From positions 10,586 through 74,585 of the forward strand of contig CAVVOF010000007.1 of NCBI GenBank assembly GCA_963749905.1: a DNA stretch of 64,000 nt, given 5' to 3'. Shown in pieces: positions 1-8,631 of the stretch (within the stretch, counting starts at the first letter, position 1; each line of letters starts with the position of its first letter). Made by a program: the position numbers and the translations under genes. The notes below the pieces were generated by a model. It was not told the origin of the DNA. It ran no database searches and saw only the letters and a program-made list of their open reading frames with translations. This stretch comes from UBA10649 sp963749905. Lineage in GTDB: Bacteria; Actinomycetota; Actinomycetes; S36-B12.

Positions 1-311
1 CGCAGTTCGACCATCCAGCCCTTCCCGTAGGCATCGGCGTTGATGACCTCGGGATTCGCATCGAGGTCGGCGTTCGTCGTCACGACCTCTCCGGCGACGG
101 GTGCGTAGATGTCACTGACGCTCTTGGTCGACTCCACCTCGCCGCAGGCGGCGCCGGCGTCGAGGGAGTCGCCCGCTGACGGGAGGGACACGTACACGAT
201 GTCGCCGAGGGCGTCCTGGGCGAAGTCGGTGATGCCGAACACCAGGGTGCCGTCATCGGTGGCCCGCACCCACTCGTGCTCGGCGGTGTACCGAAGTTCC
301 TCCGGGTACAT
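1..311 (-). CDS. gcvH: Glycine cleavage system H protein (3' end cut by window edge)
   Basis: Lipoyl carrier of the glycine cleavage complex, shuttling the aminomethyl group between P, T and L proteins. The visible ~103 residues start MYPEELRYTAEHEW and contain the lipoylation loop GEVESTKSVSDIYAP, whose Lys carries lipoate; only the C-terminal ~20 residues are missing. The ATG is preceded by a strong AGGAGG. It lies downstream of the DUF881-Sbp-DUF881 genes on the same strand, as in many actinobacteria, where gcvH is followed by an FHA protein and a MerR regulator (outside the window). Confidence 0.95.
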   Translation of the reverse strand, partial: MYPEELRYTAEHEWVRATDDGTLVFGITDFAQDALGDIVYVSLPSAGDSLDAGAACGEVESTKSVSDIYAPVAGEVVTTNADLDANPEVINADAYGKGWMVEL

Positions 312-319
312 GGATCCTC

Positions 320-1048
320 CTACGTCGCTGACTCGGGCACTGTAACGGAGATGGTCAGGTCCTGAGCATCGGACGCGGCGAATTGGGCGCCCCGCGTCCG
401 GACCGAGTCGGCCACCCCGCCAGGGATGCTCAACGCCGCGAGCATGGTGTCCGGATCGCCGATCGCGAAGATCCGATAGGGCGGCGTCACGCGGGTGCCG
501 GACACGGAGATGCCCGGCTCGTCGTTCACGAACCAGGTGTCGACGACCACCCGGGATGGACCGACCTGGATGGCCTCAGCGCCGGCATCGCGCAGCTCCT
601 GGACGGCATCGAGGATGGTGGGCGCCTCGACCACTCCGTCCGGGTCATTGATGGTGATCACGACCCCGGGACCGCTGACCGGTGTGGTCCCGCTCAGCAC
701 CTGCAGGGCGGCGAGCTGGCGCTGGGCCTCAGCGATCGCCTCCGCCTGGGAGCCTGCCTCCAGGTCCCGCTCGAGTGCCGACAGCCGCACGGACTCTGCC
801 TCGAGCCGATCCTGGCGGGCCCCGAGGTCGTCGAGGATCTGCACGAGATCCTCCGTGCGGGCCGTTCGCCAGGGCTCGTCCTCACCGGGCCGGAGCACGG
901 CGATGGTCACCAGCAGGCCCAGGACGAGGAACAGCATGCCGATGAGCAGATGCGGCCGGCTGGGGCGGAAGGCCAACTGCCCGAGAAGGGCGCGGGGGGA
1001 CTCCTTCGCCACGGGCGGCTCGTCGCTGATGACCGGGTCGTCGCTCAT
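320..1048 (-). CDS. DUF881 family membrane-anchored protein
   Basis: 242-residue protein of the DUF881 family. A cytoplasmic N-terminus (~1-33) precedes one transmembrane helix (~34-53, hydrophobic LLIGMLFLVLGLLVTIAVL), a coiled-coil stretch rich in Glu/Leu/Arg (~65-110), then the extracytoplasmic DUF881 domain (GPGVVITINDPDG; ILDAVQELRDAGAEAIQV). Biochemical function is unknown; this family is always found near Sbp and gcvH in actinobacteria and resembles division- or envelope-associated proteins. Three bases separate its start from the Sbp stop, so it is co-transcribed. A paralogue lies two genes upstream. Confidence 0.85.
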   Translation of the reverse strand: MSDDPVISDEPPVAKESPRALLGQLAFRPSRPHLLIGMLFLVLGLLVTIAVLRPGEDEPWRTARTEDLVQILDDLGARQDRLEAESVRLSALERDLEAGSQAEAIAEAQRQLAALQVLSGTTPVSGPGVVITINDPDGVVEAPTILDAVQELRDAGAEAIQVGPSRVVVDTWFVNDEPGISVSGTRVTPPYRIFAIGDPDTMLAALSIPGGVADSVRTRGAQFAASDAQDLTISVTVPESAT

Positions 1049-1051
1049 GGC

Positions 1052-1384
1052 TCAGGCCTTGAACAGGATGCGTCGAATGGCGGCCGCGTTGGCGAAGATC
1101 CGCATCGCGAGCACGACGACGACACCGGTGGACATCTGCGCGCCGACCCCCATCTGGTCCCCGAGGAAGACCAGGAAGGCGGCGATGACGACGTTGGACA
1201 GGAAGCTCACCACGAAGATGCGATCGTCGAATCGCTTCTCCAGCAGTGACCGGAAGCCCCCGAAGACCGCGTCCAACGCGGCGACGATGGCGATCGGGAG
1301 ATACGGCTCGAGCCAGAGCGGGACCACCGGGGACCACAGCACGCCCAGGGCGATACCGACCAGCAGGCCGATGATGGCGATCAC
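1052..1384 (-). CDS. sbp: Small basic protein Sbp (DUF1290)
   Basis: 110-residue integral membrane protein with three hydrophobic segments (residues ~1-20, ~28-45, ~58-80), matching the small basic protein/DUF1290 family. Its start overlaps the stop of the upstream DUF881 gene by four bases (ATGA type), implying translational coupling; the trio DUF881-Sbp-DUF881 is a conserved actinobacterial unit. Function unknown; a membrane complex with the flanking DUF881 proteins is an inference from the fixed gene order. Confidence 0.85.
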   Translation of the reverse strand: MIAIIGLLVGIALGVLWSPVVPLWLEPYLPIAIVAALDAVFGGFRSLLEKRFDDRIFVVSFLSNVVIAAFLVFLGDQMGVGAQMSTGVVVVLAMRIFANAAAIRRILFKA

Positions 1385-2175
1385 GACTGTCCCTCCACGA
1401 CCCGGGCGAACCGCGGGGAGCGGACCTCACCTGCCGGCAACGTTACGTCACCCGTCTGCACCTCGGACACCAGGCCGTAGTCCGTGGCGAGGCCGTCGAG
1501 GAGGCGCTGGACGCTGGACACCTCATCACCCGTGGTGGTCGTCCCGAGTGCGCTGATCACGTACGGCCGGGCCAGCGGCCGGTAGTTCACGAGGATCGCC
1601 TCGCCTGCCCCGCGGATGGCCGTCGCCGCTGTCAGCCGCTGCTCGTTGACGGAGATGCCGGTCGCGCCCATCTGCCAGAGTGCGTTGACGATGTCCTGGA
1701 GATCCCGGTCGAGTACCCGGTTCAGCGAGCCGGCCTGCGCATCGGGCGCGTCGTCGACCGTCACCGTCAGGCCCGGCCCGTTCAGAGCGGTGGCCGCGGC
1801 CGCCACCGACAGCGAAGCGATCTGCTCACCGCGACGCGGATCGCTGGACTCCTCGAGCAGCCGCGACTGGAGGGCCGAGACGCTCTCCGACTGAACCGCG
1901 ACGTCGGCCTCCCGCTCGTCCACGATGGCGCCGAGCTGCTCGACCCGCTCCACGAGTTCTGTGCGGGTCTGCTGCCGGCTCTGCTCGGAGACCTGGGTGG
2001 TGATGATGGCTGCGGACACGAGCAGGCCGATGACGAGCGCGGCGGGGAGGCTGAACCAGTTCCGCAGTCCGCCGAAGGATCGCTCGGACGAGGGCTCGAT
2101 GTCGCGGTAGTCGTCGATGACCGTGTCCGAGACGAACCGCTCGAGCGGCCCCCGCGGGCGGGTGTCGAGCGTCAT
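1381..2175 (-). CDS. DUF881 family membrane-anchored protein (paralogue)
   Basis: 264-residue protein starting MTLDTRPRGPLERF. One transmembrane helix (~45-65, SLPAALVIGLLVSAAIITTQ) is followed by a coiled coil (~66-110) and the DUF881 domain (NGPGLTVTVDD; LQDIVNALWQMGATGISVNE). The ATG overlaps the stop of the upstream sugar nucleotidyltransferase gene (ATGA), and its own stop overlaps the Sbp start, so all three are translationally coupled. Same domain plan as the protein at 320-1048 but divergent in sequence; function unknown. Confidence 0.85.
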   Translation of the reverse strand: MTLDTRPRGPLERFVSDTVIDDYRDIEPSSERSFGGLRNWFSLPAALVIGLLVSAAIITTQVSEQSRQQTRTELVERVEQLGAIVDEREADVAVQSESVSALQSRLLEESSDPRRGEQIASLSVAAAATALNGPGLTVTVDDAPDAQAGSLNRVLDRDLQDIVNALWQMGATGISVNEQRLTAATAIRGAGEAILVNYRPLARPYVISALGTTTTGDEVSSVQRLLDGLATDYGLVSEVQTGDVTLPAGEVRSPRFARVVEGQS

Positions 2176-4664
2176 TCCACCGACTCCACGACGTCCTGCC
2201 AGTGATCCAGCAGCGCGGTGGCGTCGGCCGCGTCCTCGGCCTCTGCGAACAGGGTCACGCTCGGCTGGTCCTCGTCCGGCAGCACGAGGCACCACGCCCC
2301 GTCGGGCCGCGAGATCCGGATGCCGTCGAGGGTGTCGACCTCGAGGCCCTCCGCGGCGACGCGGACCGCCCGCATCGCGCCGGCGCGACGGCGCCAGGGC
2401 AGGGTCACCGACCGCGACAGCACGTGGGTGGTGGGAATGCGCGAATTGAGCTGGCTCAAGGTGAGCTCCGTGTCCCCCATCAGGGACAGCAGCATCATCA
2501 GCGCCGAGATGGCATCCGGGCCCGGGCCCACGGCGGGCAGCACGAACCGCCCTCGCGCATCCCCCGCCAGCAGCACGTCCGGCTCCGCCGAGGCGGCGGC
2601 GAGCGCCGCAGGGCTGGCCCCGATCCGCCGGACCCCGACGGCGTGGTACGCGGCGACCTGCTCCGCGAGCCGACTGGCGGTCACCGGGATGGCGAACCAG
2701 CCGCTGTGCCATCGCGCGGCCATCAGGTCCAGCAGGATCAGCAGCATCCGCCCGTCGTCGATCACGCGGCCGAGTTCGTCGACGATGCTCAGCCGCTCCC
2801 CCGCCGGCCCCAGTCGCGCCCCGATGCGCGCTCCCGACGAGACCACGAGGGCGCTCAGGCGACGAAGAGCCGCCTCTCGATGCGGCGGCGGGTCCGCGGC
2901 CGTCTGGTCGTCCATGGCCGCCCCGACGGTCAGCGCGTCGAGGCCCAGTCGCCCCATCATCATGGACAGCACGCCGACGGACGGACCACCGCCCGCGTCG
3001 AGGACGAGGCGCGGATGCGCTCGTCGGATGGCGTCCATGTCGATGACCGCCTCGACGTCGTTGACGTAGTCGTCGAGGACGCGATGCGGCGTGCGGATGT
3101 CGCCGATGTCCGACGGCAGAGGTCGGCGGAACTCGCGACGCGTGAAGATCCGCTCCACTGCGTCGCGCTGCTGACTGCCGATCTCGCCGCCACGGTCGTT
3201 CAGGAACAGCATGCTGATGCTGTCGGGACGTCCGACGGTCGTCTTGAGGATGACCCCGCCGTCGGAGTACCGGGCCGTGTCATTGCGTACCAACGCGGTG
3301 GGCACGGCACGCAGGTCCCTCAGGTTGATGCCCGCAGCCGTGAGCGAACCGGCGAGCGCGCGGTTCAGGGCGCGCGCTGCCTTCGAGTGGTCGCGGCCGA
3401 CGGTGACCGTGGCGCCCTTCGGCAGGGTGGTCGCGAAGGCGGCCGCCAGCCGTACCACCCGCTCCGGCGTCATGTCGACGTTGACGATGCCCTGCACCCC
3501 GTGCGCGCCGAAGACCTGACGCTGCGCGGGCGACTCCCAGACCACGGACTCGTCGACCACCGCGCCCTCGTCGATGGTCTTCCCGGGATAGATCAGCACG
3601 TCGGTGCCGATGACGGCGCCGTCCATGATCGTGCATCCGTCCGCCACGACCGTGCCGTCGAGCACGCGGGCGCCGTGCCGGACCTCGGTGGCGCGGCCGA
3701 TGACCGCGCCGCGCAGTTCGGCGTCGCGGCCGACGAAGGCGTTGGGATGCAGGACCGTGTGCTCGATGACCGCCCTCGACCGGACCAGGGAGTTGGTGCC
3801 CACCACGGTGTAGGGACCGATCACGGCGTGCGCCTCGATCTTGGCGAACGGACCGATGTACACCGGGGGCCGGACCTCCGCCTCGGGCGAGACCTCGGCG
3901 CCGGTGGCGACGAACACACCCGGGGAGACCTCGAAGCCGTCGATCCGGCTGTGCACGCGCCCGTCGAGCACGTCGCGCTGGGCGCGCGCGTAGCTCGCGA
4001 AGGTGCCGACGTCCTCCCAGTAGCCGTCCACCACGACGCCCTGGACCCGGCTGCCGCGCCGCAGCAGCGAGGGGATCACGTCCTTCGCCCAGTCGGCGGG
4101 CTCATCCGGCGGGATCAGCGCCAGCACGCGGGGGCTGACGATGTAGACGCCGGTGTTCACGGTGTCGTCGGCGACCTCGCCCCACGACGGCTTCTCCACC
4201 ACCGACAGCACCCGGCCGGTAGCGTCGATCGACACCACCCCGTAGTTGCGCGGGTCGGCGCGATGCGCCAGCGCGATCGTCAGGTCGGCCTGCGCGTCGC
4301 GATGCCGGCGGGCCAGCTCCTTCAGGTTCATGTCCGTGAGGCAGTCGCCCGAGATGACCAGGACGTCCTCGTCCTCGAGCCACGGCTCGGCGTACCGGAC
4401 ACTGCCCGCGGTGCCGAGCGGGCGCGGCTCCGTGATGAAGCGGAGGTTGACCTCATCGCCACTGTCGGCGCTGAAGTACTTGAGGACCACGCTGGCCTGG
4501 TGCTGCAGGGTGACGACGCAGCGGTCCACGTCGTGCTCCCGGAGCAGGCGCACCACCCGCTCGAGCATCGGCTCGCCGACGATGGGCAGCAGGGCCTTGG
4601 GAACCGCCGTCGTCAGGGGTCGCAGGCGCGTTCCCGCACCGCCTGCCATCACCACTGCCTGCAT
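2172..4664 (-). CDS. Mannose-1-phosphate guanylyltransferase-like protein with degenerate phosphohexomutase domain
   Basis: 830 residues in three parts. Residues ~1-230 are a nucleotidyltransferase with the signature GGAGTRLRPLT and KPSWGE-type sugar-binding loop, expected to make an NDP-sugar (GDP-mannose is the usual family assignment). Residues ~245-370 are a left-handed beta-helix of hexapeptide repeats. Residues ~380-830 resemble phosphomannomutases (TVGRDHSKAARALNRALAGS), but where mutases have the phosphoserine motif TASHNP this protein has ILKTTVGRPDSISMLF, with no serine at the catalytic position. The mutase half is therefore probably not catalytic in the normal way. It is nested between pgsA-like and DUF881 genes. 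Substrate identity is inferred from family only. Confidence 0.85.
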   Translation of the reverse strand: MQAVVMAGGAGTRLRPLTTAVPKALLPIVGEPMLERVVRLLREHDVDRCVVTLQHQASVVLKYFSADSGDEVNLRFITEPRPLGTAGSVRYAEPWLEDEDVLVISGDCLTDMNLKELARRHRDAQADLTIALAHRADPRNYGVVSIDATGRVLSVVEKPSWGEVADDTVNTGVYIVSPRVLALIPPDEPADWAKDVIPSLLRRGSRVQGVVVDGYWEDVGTFASYARAQRDVLDGRVHSRIDGFEVSPGVFVATGAEVSPEAEVRPPVYIGPFAKIEAHAVIGPYTVVGTNSLVRSRAVIEHTVLHPNAFVGRDAELRGAVIGRATEVRHGARVLDGTVVADGCTIMDGAVIGTDVLIYPGKTIDEGAVVDESVVWESPAQRQVFGAHGVQGIVNVDMTPERVVRLAAAFATTLPKGATVTVGRDHSKAARALNRALAGSLTAAGINLRDLRAVPTALVRNDTARYSDGGVILKTTVGRPDSISMLFLNDRGGEIGSQQRDAVERIFTRREFRRPLPSDIGDIRTPHRVLDDYVNDVEAVIDMDAIRRAHPRLVLDAGGGPSVGVLSMMMGRLGLDALTVGAAMDDQTAADPPPHREAALRRLSALVVSSGARIGARLGPAGERLSIVDELGRVIDDGRMLLILLDLMAARWHSGWFAIPVTASRLAEQVAAYHAVGVRRIGASPAALAAASAEPDVLLAGDARGRFVLPAVGPGPDAISALMMLLSLMGDTELTLSQLNSRIPTTHVLSRSVTLPWRRRAGAMRAVRVAAEGLEVDTLDGIRISRPDGAWCLVLPDEDQPSVTLFAEAEDAADATALLDHWQDVVESVE

Positions 4665-4676
4665 GTTCGCCCCGTC

Positions 4677-5240
4677 TCAGGCCGGCGCGCCAACCGCGGC
4701 GGCCAGCCGTGCGTAGCGTATCCCCGCCCACCAGTACAGGTAGGTCCCCCAGAGCGCGAAGGCCCACCCGAACGCCGCGGCCGCGGTGCCGAACCCGGGT
4801 TCGCCGCCGAGCAGCAGGAGCGGGAAGCCCCACAGCAGGCAGAAGGTGGCTGCCTTGCCGACGTAGGTCACCGGCAGGGCGACCTTGCCGGCCCGTCGCA
4901 GCCGCGGCAGCAGGGTCAGCAGCAAGAGCTCGCGGGCGACCAGGACGCCGACCAGCCACCATGGGATGAGCTCACGCAGGGCCAGGCCGAGCAGGGTCGC
5001 GGCGATGTAGAGCCGATCGGCCAGTGGGTCCAGCAGTACCCCCAGCCGGCTCTGCTGGTTCAGTCGGCGGGCCAGGTAGCCGTCCAGCCAGTCGGACGCA
5101 CCCGCGACCGCCAGCAGGACGAAGGCGGCGATGTCGGCCTGCGGCCCTAGGACCAGCCAGAGGAACACCGGCACGCCTGCCAGTCGCAGCATGCTCAGGA
5201 TGTTGGGGATGGTGAACACCCGATCCGAGGGCTGCGTCAT
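4677..5240 (-). CDS. CDP-alcohol phosphatidyltransferase family protein
   Basis: 187-residue integral membrane enzyme with the complete CDP-OH-P-transferase signature DG-x2-AR-x8-G-x3-D-x3-D (DGYLARRLNQQSRLG then DPLAD), residues ~50-78. It displaces CMP from a CDP-alcohol to make a phospholipid; PgsA/cardiolipin-synthase-type assignment fits but the acceptor cannot be told from sequence. About five hydrophobic helices. The ATG overlaps the stop of the upstream ABC ATPase gene (ATGA). In mycobacteria the equivalent gene is next to the DUF881 genes; here a nucleotidyltransferase gene lies between. Confidence 0.9.
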   Translation of the reverse strand: MTQPSDRVFTIPNILSMLRLAGVPVFLWLVLGPQADIAAFVLLAVAGASDWLDGYLARRLNQQSRLGVLLDPLADRLYIAATLLGLALRELIPWWLVGVLVARELLLLTLLPRLRRAGKVALPVTYVGKAATFCLLWGFPLLLLGGEPGFGTAAAAFGWAFALWGTYLYWWAGIRYARLAAAVGAPA

Positions 5241-6022
5241 CCCGACCTCCGGGCGAACCAGCGTCCGTCGGCGCGCTCGATCCTCACCGGCATGTCGAAG
5301 GCCTCGCTGACGGCGGCATCGACCAAGACGTCGTCCGCGGGCCCCGACGCGACCACGCGGCCGCGACGGAGCAGCAGGGCGTGGGTGAAGGTGGCCGGGA
5401 CCTCCTCGACGTGGTGGGTCACCACGATGAGGGCGGGTGCCGCCGGGTCTGCCGCGAGCCGGCCGAGGCGGGTCACCAGGTCCTCCCGGCCGCCGAGGTC
5501 GAGGCCGGCGCCCGGCTCGTCCAGCAGCAGGAGTTCGGGATCGGCCATCAGCGCGCGCGCGACGAGGGTGCGCTTGCGCTCCCCCTCGGACAGGGTGCCG
5601 AACGTGCGTTCCGCGAGCGGCGCCATGCCCCACTCGGCGAGCAGGAACTCGGCCCGGTCGCTGTCCGCGATGTCGTAGTGCTCCCGCCAGCGGCCCGTCA
5701 CCGCCCACGCCCCCGTCATCACCACATCGCGCACGCGTTCGCCTCCGGGGATGTCCGGAGCGACCGAGCTCGAGGCCCAGCCGACGCGCGGCCGCAGTTC
5801 GGCGAGGTCGACGGCGCCCAGCTCCTCGCCGAGCAGCTCGACGTGGCCGCCGGTCGGGAACAGCCGCGCTGCCGCGATCTGGAGCAGGGTCGTCTTTCCG
5901 GCGCCGTTGGGGCCCATCACGACCCACCGCTCGCCCTCGGCGACCGACAGGCTCACGCGATCGAGCAGCAGTGACGTGCCCCGACGCACGACCGCATCGG
6001 AGATCTCCACCACCAGCGCCAC
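5237..6022 (-). CDS. ABC transporter ATP-binding protein (stand-alone)
   Basis: 261-residue ABC ATPase with Walker A GPNGAGKTT (~37-45), signature LSEGERKR, Walker B ELLLLDEP and switch His in VVTHHVEE. No permease is encoded nearby, so substrate is unknown; overall it resembles the iron/molybdate-type single ATPases found in actinobacteria. The GTG start at 6022 lies exactly 6 nt downstream of a TAGGGT hexamer (6034-6029), with no Shine-Dalgarno possible, so the mRNA is probably leaderless. It heads the minus-strand operon running to gcvH, divergent from serB. Confidence 0.9.
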   Translation of the reverse strand: MALVVEISDAVVRRGTSLLLDRVSLSVAEGERWVVMGPNGAGKTTLLQIAAARLFPTGGHVELLGEELGAVDLAELRPRVGWASSSVAPDIPGGERVRDVVMTGAWAVTGRWREHYDIADSDRAEFLLAEWGMAPLAERTFGTLSEGERKRTLVARALMADPELLLLDEPGAGLDLGGREDLVTRLGRLAADPAAPALIVVTHHVEEVPATFTHALLLRRGRVVASGPADDVLVDAAVSEAFDMPVRIERADGRWFARRSG

Positions 6023-6028
6023 ACCGCC

Positions 6029-6034
6029 ACCCTA
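6029..6034 (-). promoter_or_regulatory. Leaderless-type -10 element TAGGGT
   Basis: TAGGGT read on the minus strand, 6 nt before the GTG of the ABC ATPase gene at 6022. Same geometry as several other sites in the window; predicts transcription start at or within a base or two of the start codon. Confidence 0.55.
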
Positions 6035-6059
6035 GGCGGTCGCCCGCGCGGGACGGCAC

Positions 6060-6065
6060 TACCGT
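6060..6065 (+). promoter_or_regulatory. -10 element TACCGT upstream of serB
   Basis: TACCGT ends 9 nt before the serB ATG (6075). No Shine-Dalgarno sequence fits between it and the ATG, so a leaderless or near-leaderless transcript is likely. No convincing -35. Confidence 0.45.
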
Positions 6066-6074
6066 GGGACCGCA

Positions 6075-7304
6075 ATGGACGCCACCACCCGCACCCTCCT
6101 GATCACCCTCTCCGGCACGGATCGCCCGGGCGTGACCCGACGACTGTTCGAGACCCTCAGCGGCCACGCCATCGAGGTCCTCGACGTCGAGCAGCTGGTG
6201 GTGCGCAGCCGTCTGGTGCTGGCCGTCCTCGTCGCCGTCAACGGCGACGAGGAGGCGATGGCGGCGGCGCGACGCGACGTCCGGCGGGTCGCCGCCGAGC
6301 TGGACATGGACGTCGAGACGGTCCCCGGTGCGGCCGAGGACGACGAGCGGCGGCGCAACCGCATCCACATCACCCTGATGGGCGCGCCGCTGCGACCCGC
6401 GGCGATCGCCGCCGCCGCGGCCGAGATCGCCGAGCGGGGTGGGAACATCGACCGGATCCGGCGCATCGCGTCCTATCCGGTCACCGCCATCGAGCTGCAG
6501 GGGTCGGGCGTGGCCGTCGAGGACGTGCGGCGACCCCTCGCGGTCGTCGCCGCCGAGCACGCCGCCGACATCGCCGTGCAGGAGGCGACCCTGGACCGTC
6601 GGGGCCAGTACCTGGTCGTCATGGACGTCGACTCCACGTTCATCCAGGACGAGGTGATCGACCTGCTCGCCGACGAGGCGGGCGTCATGGACGAGGTGGC
6701 GGCCATCACCTCGCGGGCCATGGCCGGTGAACTCGACTTCGAGCAGTCCCTGCGGGCGCGAGTGGCGTTGCTCGAGGGCCTGCCGGTCACGGCACTGGAT
6801 CGGGTGCGCGAGCGCATCACTCTCACCCCCGGGGCCAGAACCCTGTGCCGCACCCTGACCCGCCTCGGCTACCGGATCGCCCTGGTGTCCGGCGGGTTCA
6901 CCCGCATCATCGCCCCGATCGCCGCTGACCTGGGCGTCACCGATGTCCGTGCCAACACCCTCGAGGCCGAGGACGGGGTCCTGACCGGACGGGTGATCGG
7001 GCCGGTCATCGACCGGCTCGGCAAGCGAATGGCATTGGAGGAGTTCGCCCGCGACTACGGGATCCCGACGCGACGGACGATCGCGATCGGCGACGGCGCC
7101 AATGACATCGACATGCTCGAGGCCGCCGGGCTCGGCATCGCGTTCAACGCCAGGGCCGCTGCTCGTGACGCCGCCGACACGTCCGTCAGCGTGCCGTACC
7201 TCGACTCGGTGCTGTACCTCATGGGCATCACCCGCGAGGAGATCGAGAGCGCGGACGCCAAGGACGGCCTCGCGCCCGCCGACCGGACGCTGTTCGCCGA
7301 CTAG
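6075..7304 (+). CDS. serB: Phosphoserine phosphatase with tandem ACT domains
   Basis: 409-residue SerB: dephosphorylates L-phosphoserine to serine, last step of the phosphorylated serine pathway. Two N-terminal ACT domains (~5-80 and ~90-165; LSGTDRPGVTRRLFETL is typical) probably bind serine or glycine for feedback. The HAD catalytic domain (~180-400) has DVDSTFIQDE (nucleophile Asp), VSGGFT and AIGDGANDIDML motifs. Length is normal for actinobacterial SerB. Single gene, divergent from the ABC ATPase operon and convergent with the SixA-type gene three bases away. Confidence 0.95.
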   Translation: MDATTRTLLITLSGTDRPGVTRRLFETLSGHAIEVLDVEQLVVRSRLVLAVLVAVNGDEEAMAAARRDVRRVAAELDMDVETVPGAAEDDERRRNRIHITLMGAPLRPAAIAAAAAEIAERGGNIDRIRRIASYPVTAIELQGSGVAVEDVRRPLAVVAAEHAADIAVQEATLDRRGQYLVVMDVDSTFIQDEVIDLLADEAGVMDEVAAITSRAMAGELDFEQSLRARVALLEGLPVTALDRVRERITLTPGARTLCRTLTRLGYRIALVSGGFTRIIAPIAADLGVTDVRANTLEAEDGVLTGRVIGPVIDRLGKRMALEEFARDYGIPTRRTIAIGDGANDIDMLEAAGLGIAFNARAAARDAADTSVSVPYLDSVLYLMGITREEIESADAKDGLAPADRTLFAD

Positions 7305-7307
7305 TGT

Positions 7308-7832
7308 TCAGCCGCGCGGGACGGCGAATTGCGTCACGCGGAAGGCGTGGTCCTCGCGCAGGGCCTCGACCAGTGGTGCACCCGTGGTCAGCACCGCGAT
7401 GGCGCTGGTGGGGAACTTGGCCGTGGCCTCCCAGGTGGCCGGCTCGGCGAGCGCGAGAGTGTCGATGAGGGTGGCCAGGCCAGGGTTGTGCCCGATAAGC
7501 AGCACGGTCTCGGCCCGGGGGGCGGCTTGGTCCAGTACCTGGCGCAGAGCACGCACACTCGCCTCGTAGATGCGGGGCTCGTCCTCGACGGTCGCCGCCC
7601 GCCACCGGTCGGACATTTCCGCCGACGCCAATGCCCACGTCAGCTGCGCGCGTCGCGCCGTGGAGACCAGGACCAGGGGCACGTCACCGTCAGACCACGA
7701 CACGTGCGCGTCGAGCCACTCCCCCACTGCTGGCGCGTCTCGTCGGCCCCGCTCGTTCAGCGGGCGATCGTGATCGTCGACGCCCCAGGGGTAGTCGCTC
7801 TTGGCGTGCCGGATGACGATGACGCGGGCCAT
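7308..7832 (-). CDS. SixA-type histidine phosphatase
   Basis: 174-residue histidine phosphatase superfamily member. The N-terminal VIRHAKSDYP supplies the catalytic RH(G/A) motif, DRPLNERGRRDAPAVGEWL the second conserved arginine block, and VLLIGHNPGLATL the second catalytic His. This closely matches phosphohistidine phosphatase SixA-like proteins. Its start is 6 bp downstream of the inhA stop, so it is likely the third gene of a fabG-inhA-sixA operon; in mycobacteria ferrochelatase follows inhA instead. Substrate unknown. Confidence 0.88.
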   Translation of the reverse strand: MARVIVIRHAKSDYPWGVDDHDRPLNERGRRDAPAVGEWLDAHVSWSDGDVPLVLVSTARRAQLTWALASAEMSDRWRAATVEDEPRIYEASVRALRQVLDQAAPRAETVLLIGHNPGLATLIDTLALAEPATWEATAKFPTSAIAVLTTGAPLVEALREDHAFRVTQFAVPRG

Positions 7833-7838
7833 GACGGG

Positions 7839-8606
7839 TCATGCACCTTGCGAGTGCACGCCTCCGTCGACGTGGATGATCTCCCCCGTCGTCGCCGGGA
7901 ACCAGTCGGAGAACAGCGCCACACACGCACGCGCTGCGGGAATCGGGTCGTCGAGATCCCAGCCGATGGGTGCACGGGTGCTCCAGACCGCCTCGAACTC
8001 CTCGAACCCCGGGATGCTCTTGGCCGCCATGGTCCGGATCGGGCCGGCCGCCACCAGGTTCACCCGGATGCCAGCGGGGCCGAGGTCGCGGGCGAGGTAG
8101 CGGGCGGTGCTCTCGAAGGCGGCCTTGGCCACGCCCATCCAGTCGTACTTGGGCCAGGCGATGGTCGCATCGAAGTCGAGGCCGACCACCGAGCCGCCAT
8201 TGCCCATCAGCGGCCGAGCCGCCATCGCCAACGACTTGAGCGAGAAGGCGGACACCTGCACCGCGGTGGCGACGTCGGGCCACTGCGTGTTCAGGAAGTT
8301 GCCGCCGAGGGCCGCCTCGGGGGCGAAGCCGATCGAGTGCAGGACCCCGTCCAGTCCGTCGAGATGCTCCCCCACCCGGGCCGGCAGGGCCGCGAGGTCC
8401 TCGTCGTCCGTGACGTCGAGCTGCACGATCGGCGCCTCGGACGGCAGCCGAGCCGAGGTGCGACGGGTCAGGTTCATCGTGCGACCGAAGGAGGTCAGCA
8501 CGACCTGCGCACCCTCCTCCTGGGCCAGCCGGGCCACCTGGAAGGCGATCGACTGGTCGGTCAGCACTCCGGTCACGAGGATGCGCTTGCCGTCCAGCAG
8601 GCCCAT
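7839..8606 (-). CDS. inhA: Enoyl-[acyl-carrier-protein] reductase, InhA/FabI type
   Basis: 255-residue NADH-dependent enoyl-ACP reductase of type II fatty acid synthesis. It has the FabI/InhA hallmark nucleotide region (GKRILVTGVLTDQSIAFQVA), HSIGFAP (InhA Ser94 region) and the catalytic Tyr/Lys pair in KYDWMGVAKAAFES. A GGAAGG ribosome site precedes the ATG. Directly downstream of fabG, as in the mycobacterial fabG1-inhA operon. Whether it elongates ordinary or very long chains is not decidable here. Confidence 0.95.
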   Translation of the reverse strand: MGLLDGKRILVTGVLTDQSIAFQVARLAQEEGAQVVLTSFGRTMNLTRRTSARLPSEAPIVQLDVTDDEDLAALPARVGEHLDGLDGVLHSIGFAPEAALGGNFLNTQWPDVATAVQVSAFSLKSLAMAARPLMGNGGSVVGLDFDATIAWPKYDWMGVAKAAFESTARYLARDLGPAGIRVNLVAAGPIRTMAAKSIPGFEEFEAVWSTRAPIGWDLDDPIPAARACVALFSDWFPATTGEIIHVDGGVHSQGA

Positions 8607-8631
8607 GGTGTTCCTTCCGTTCGGTGGTCGA

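Noticed and set aside
2202..5150. 982-codon plus-strand open frame
   Set aside because: Antisense to the nucleotidyltransferase and CDP-alcohol transferase genes, which carry clear motifs; long antisense frames are routine at this G+C.
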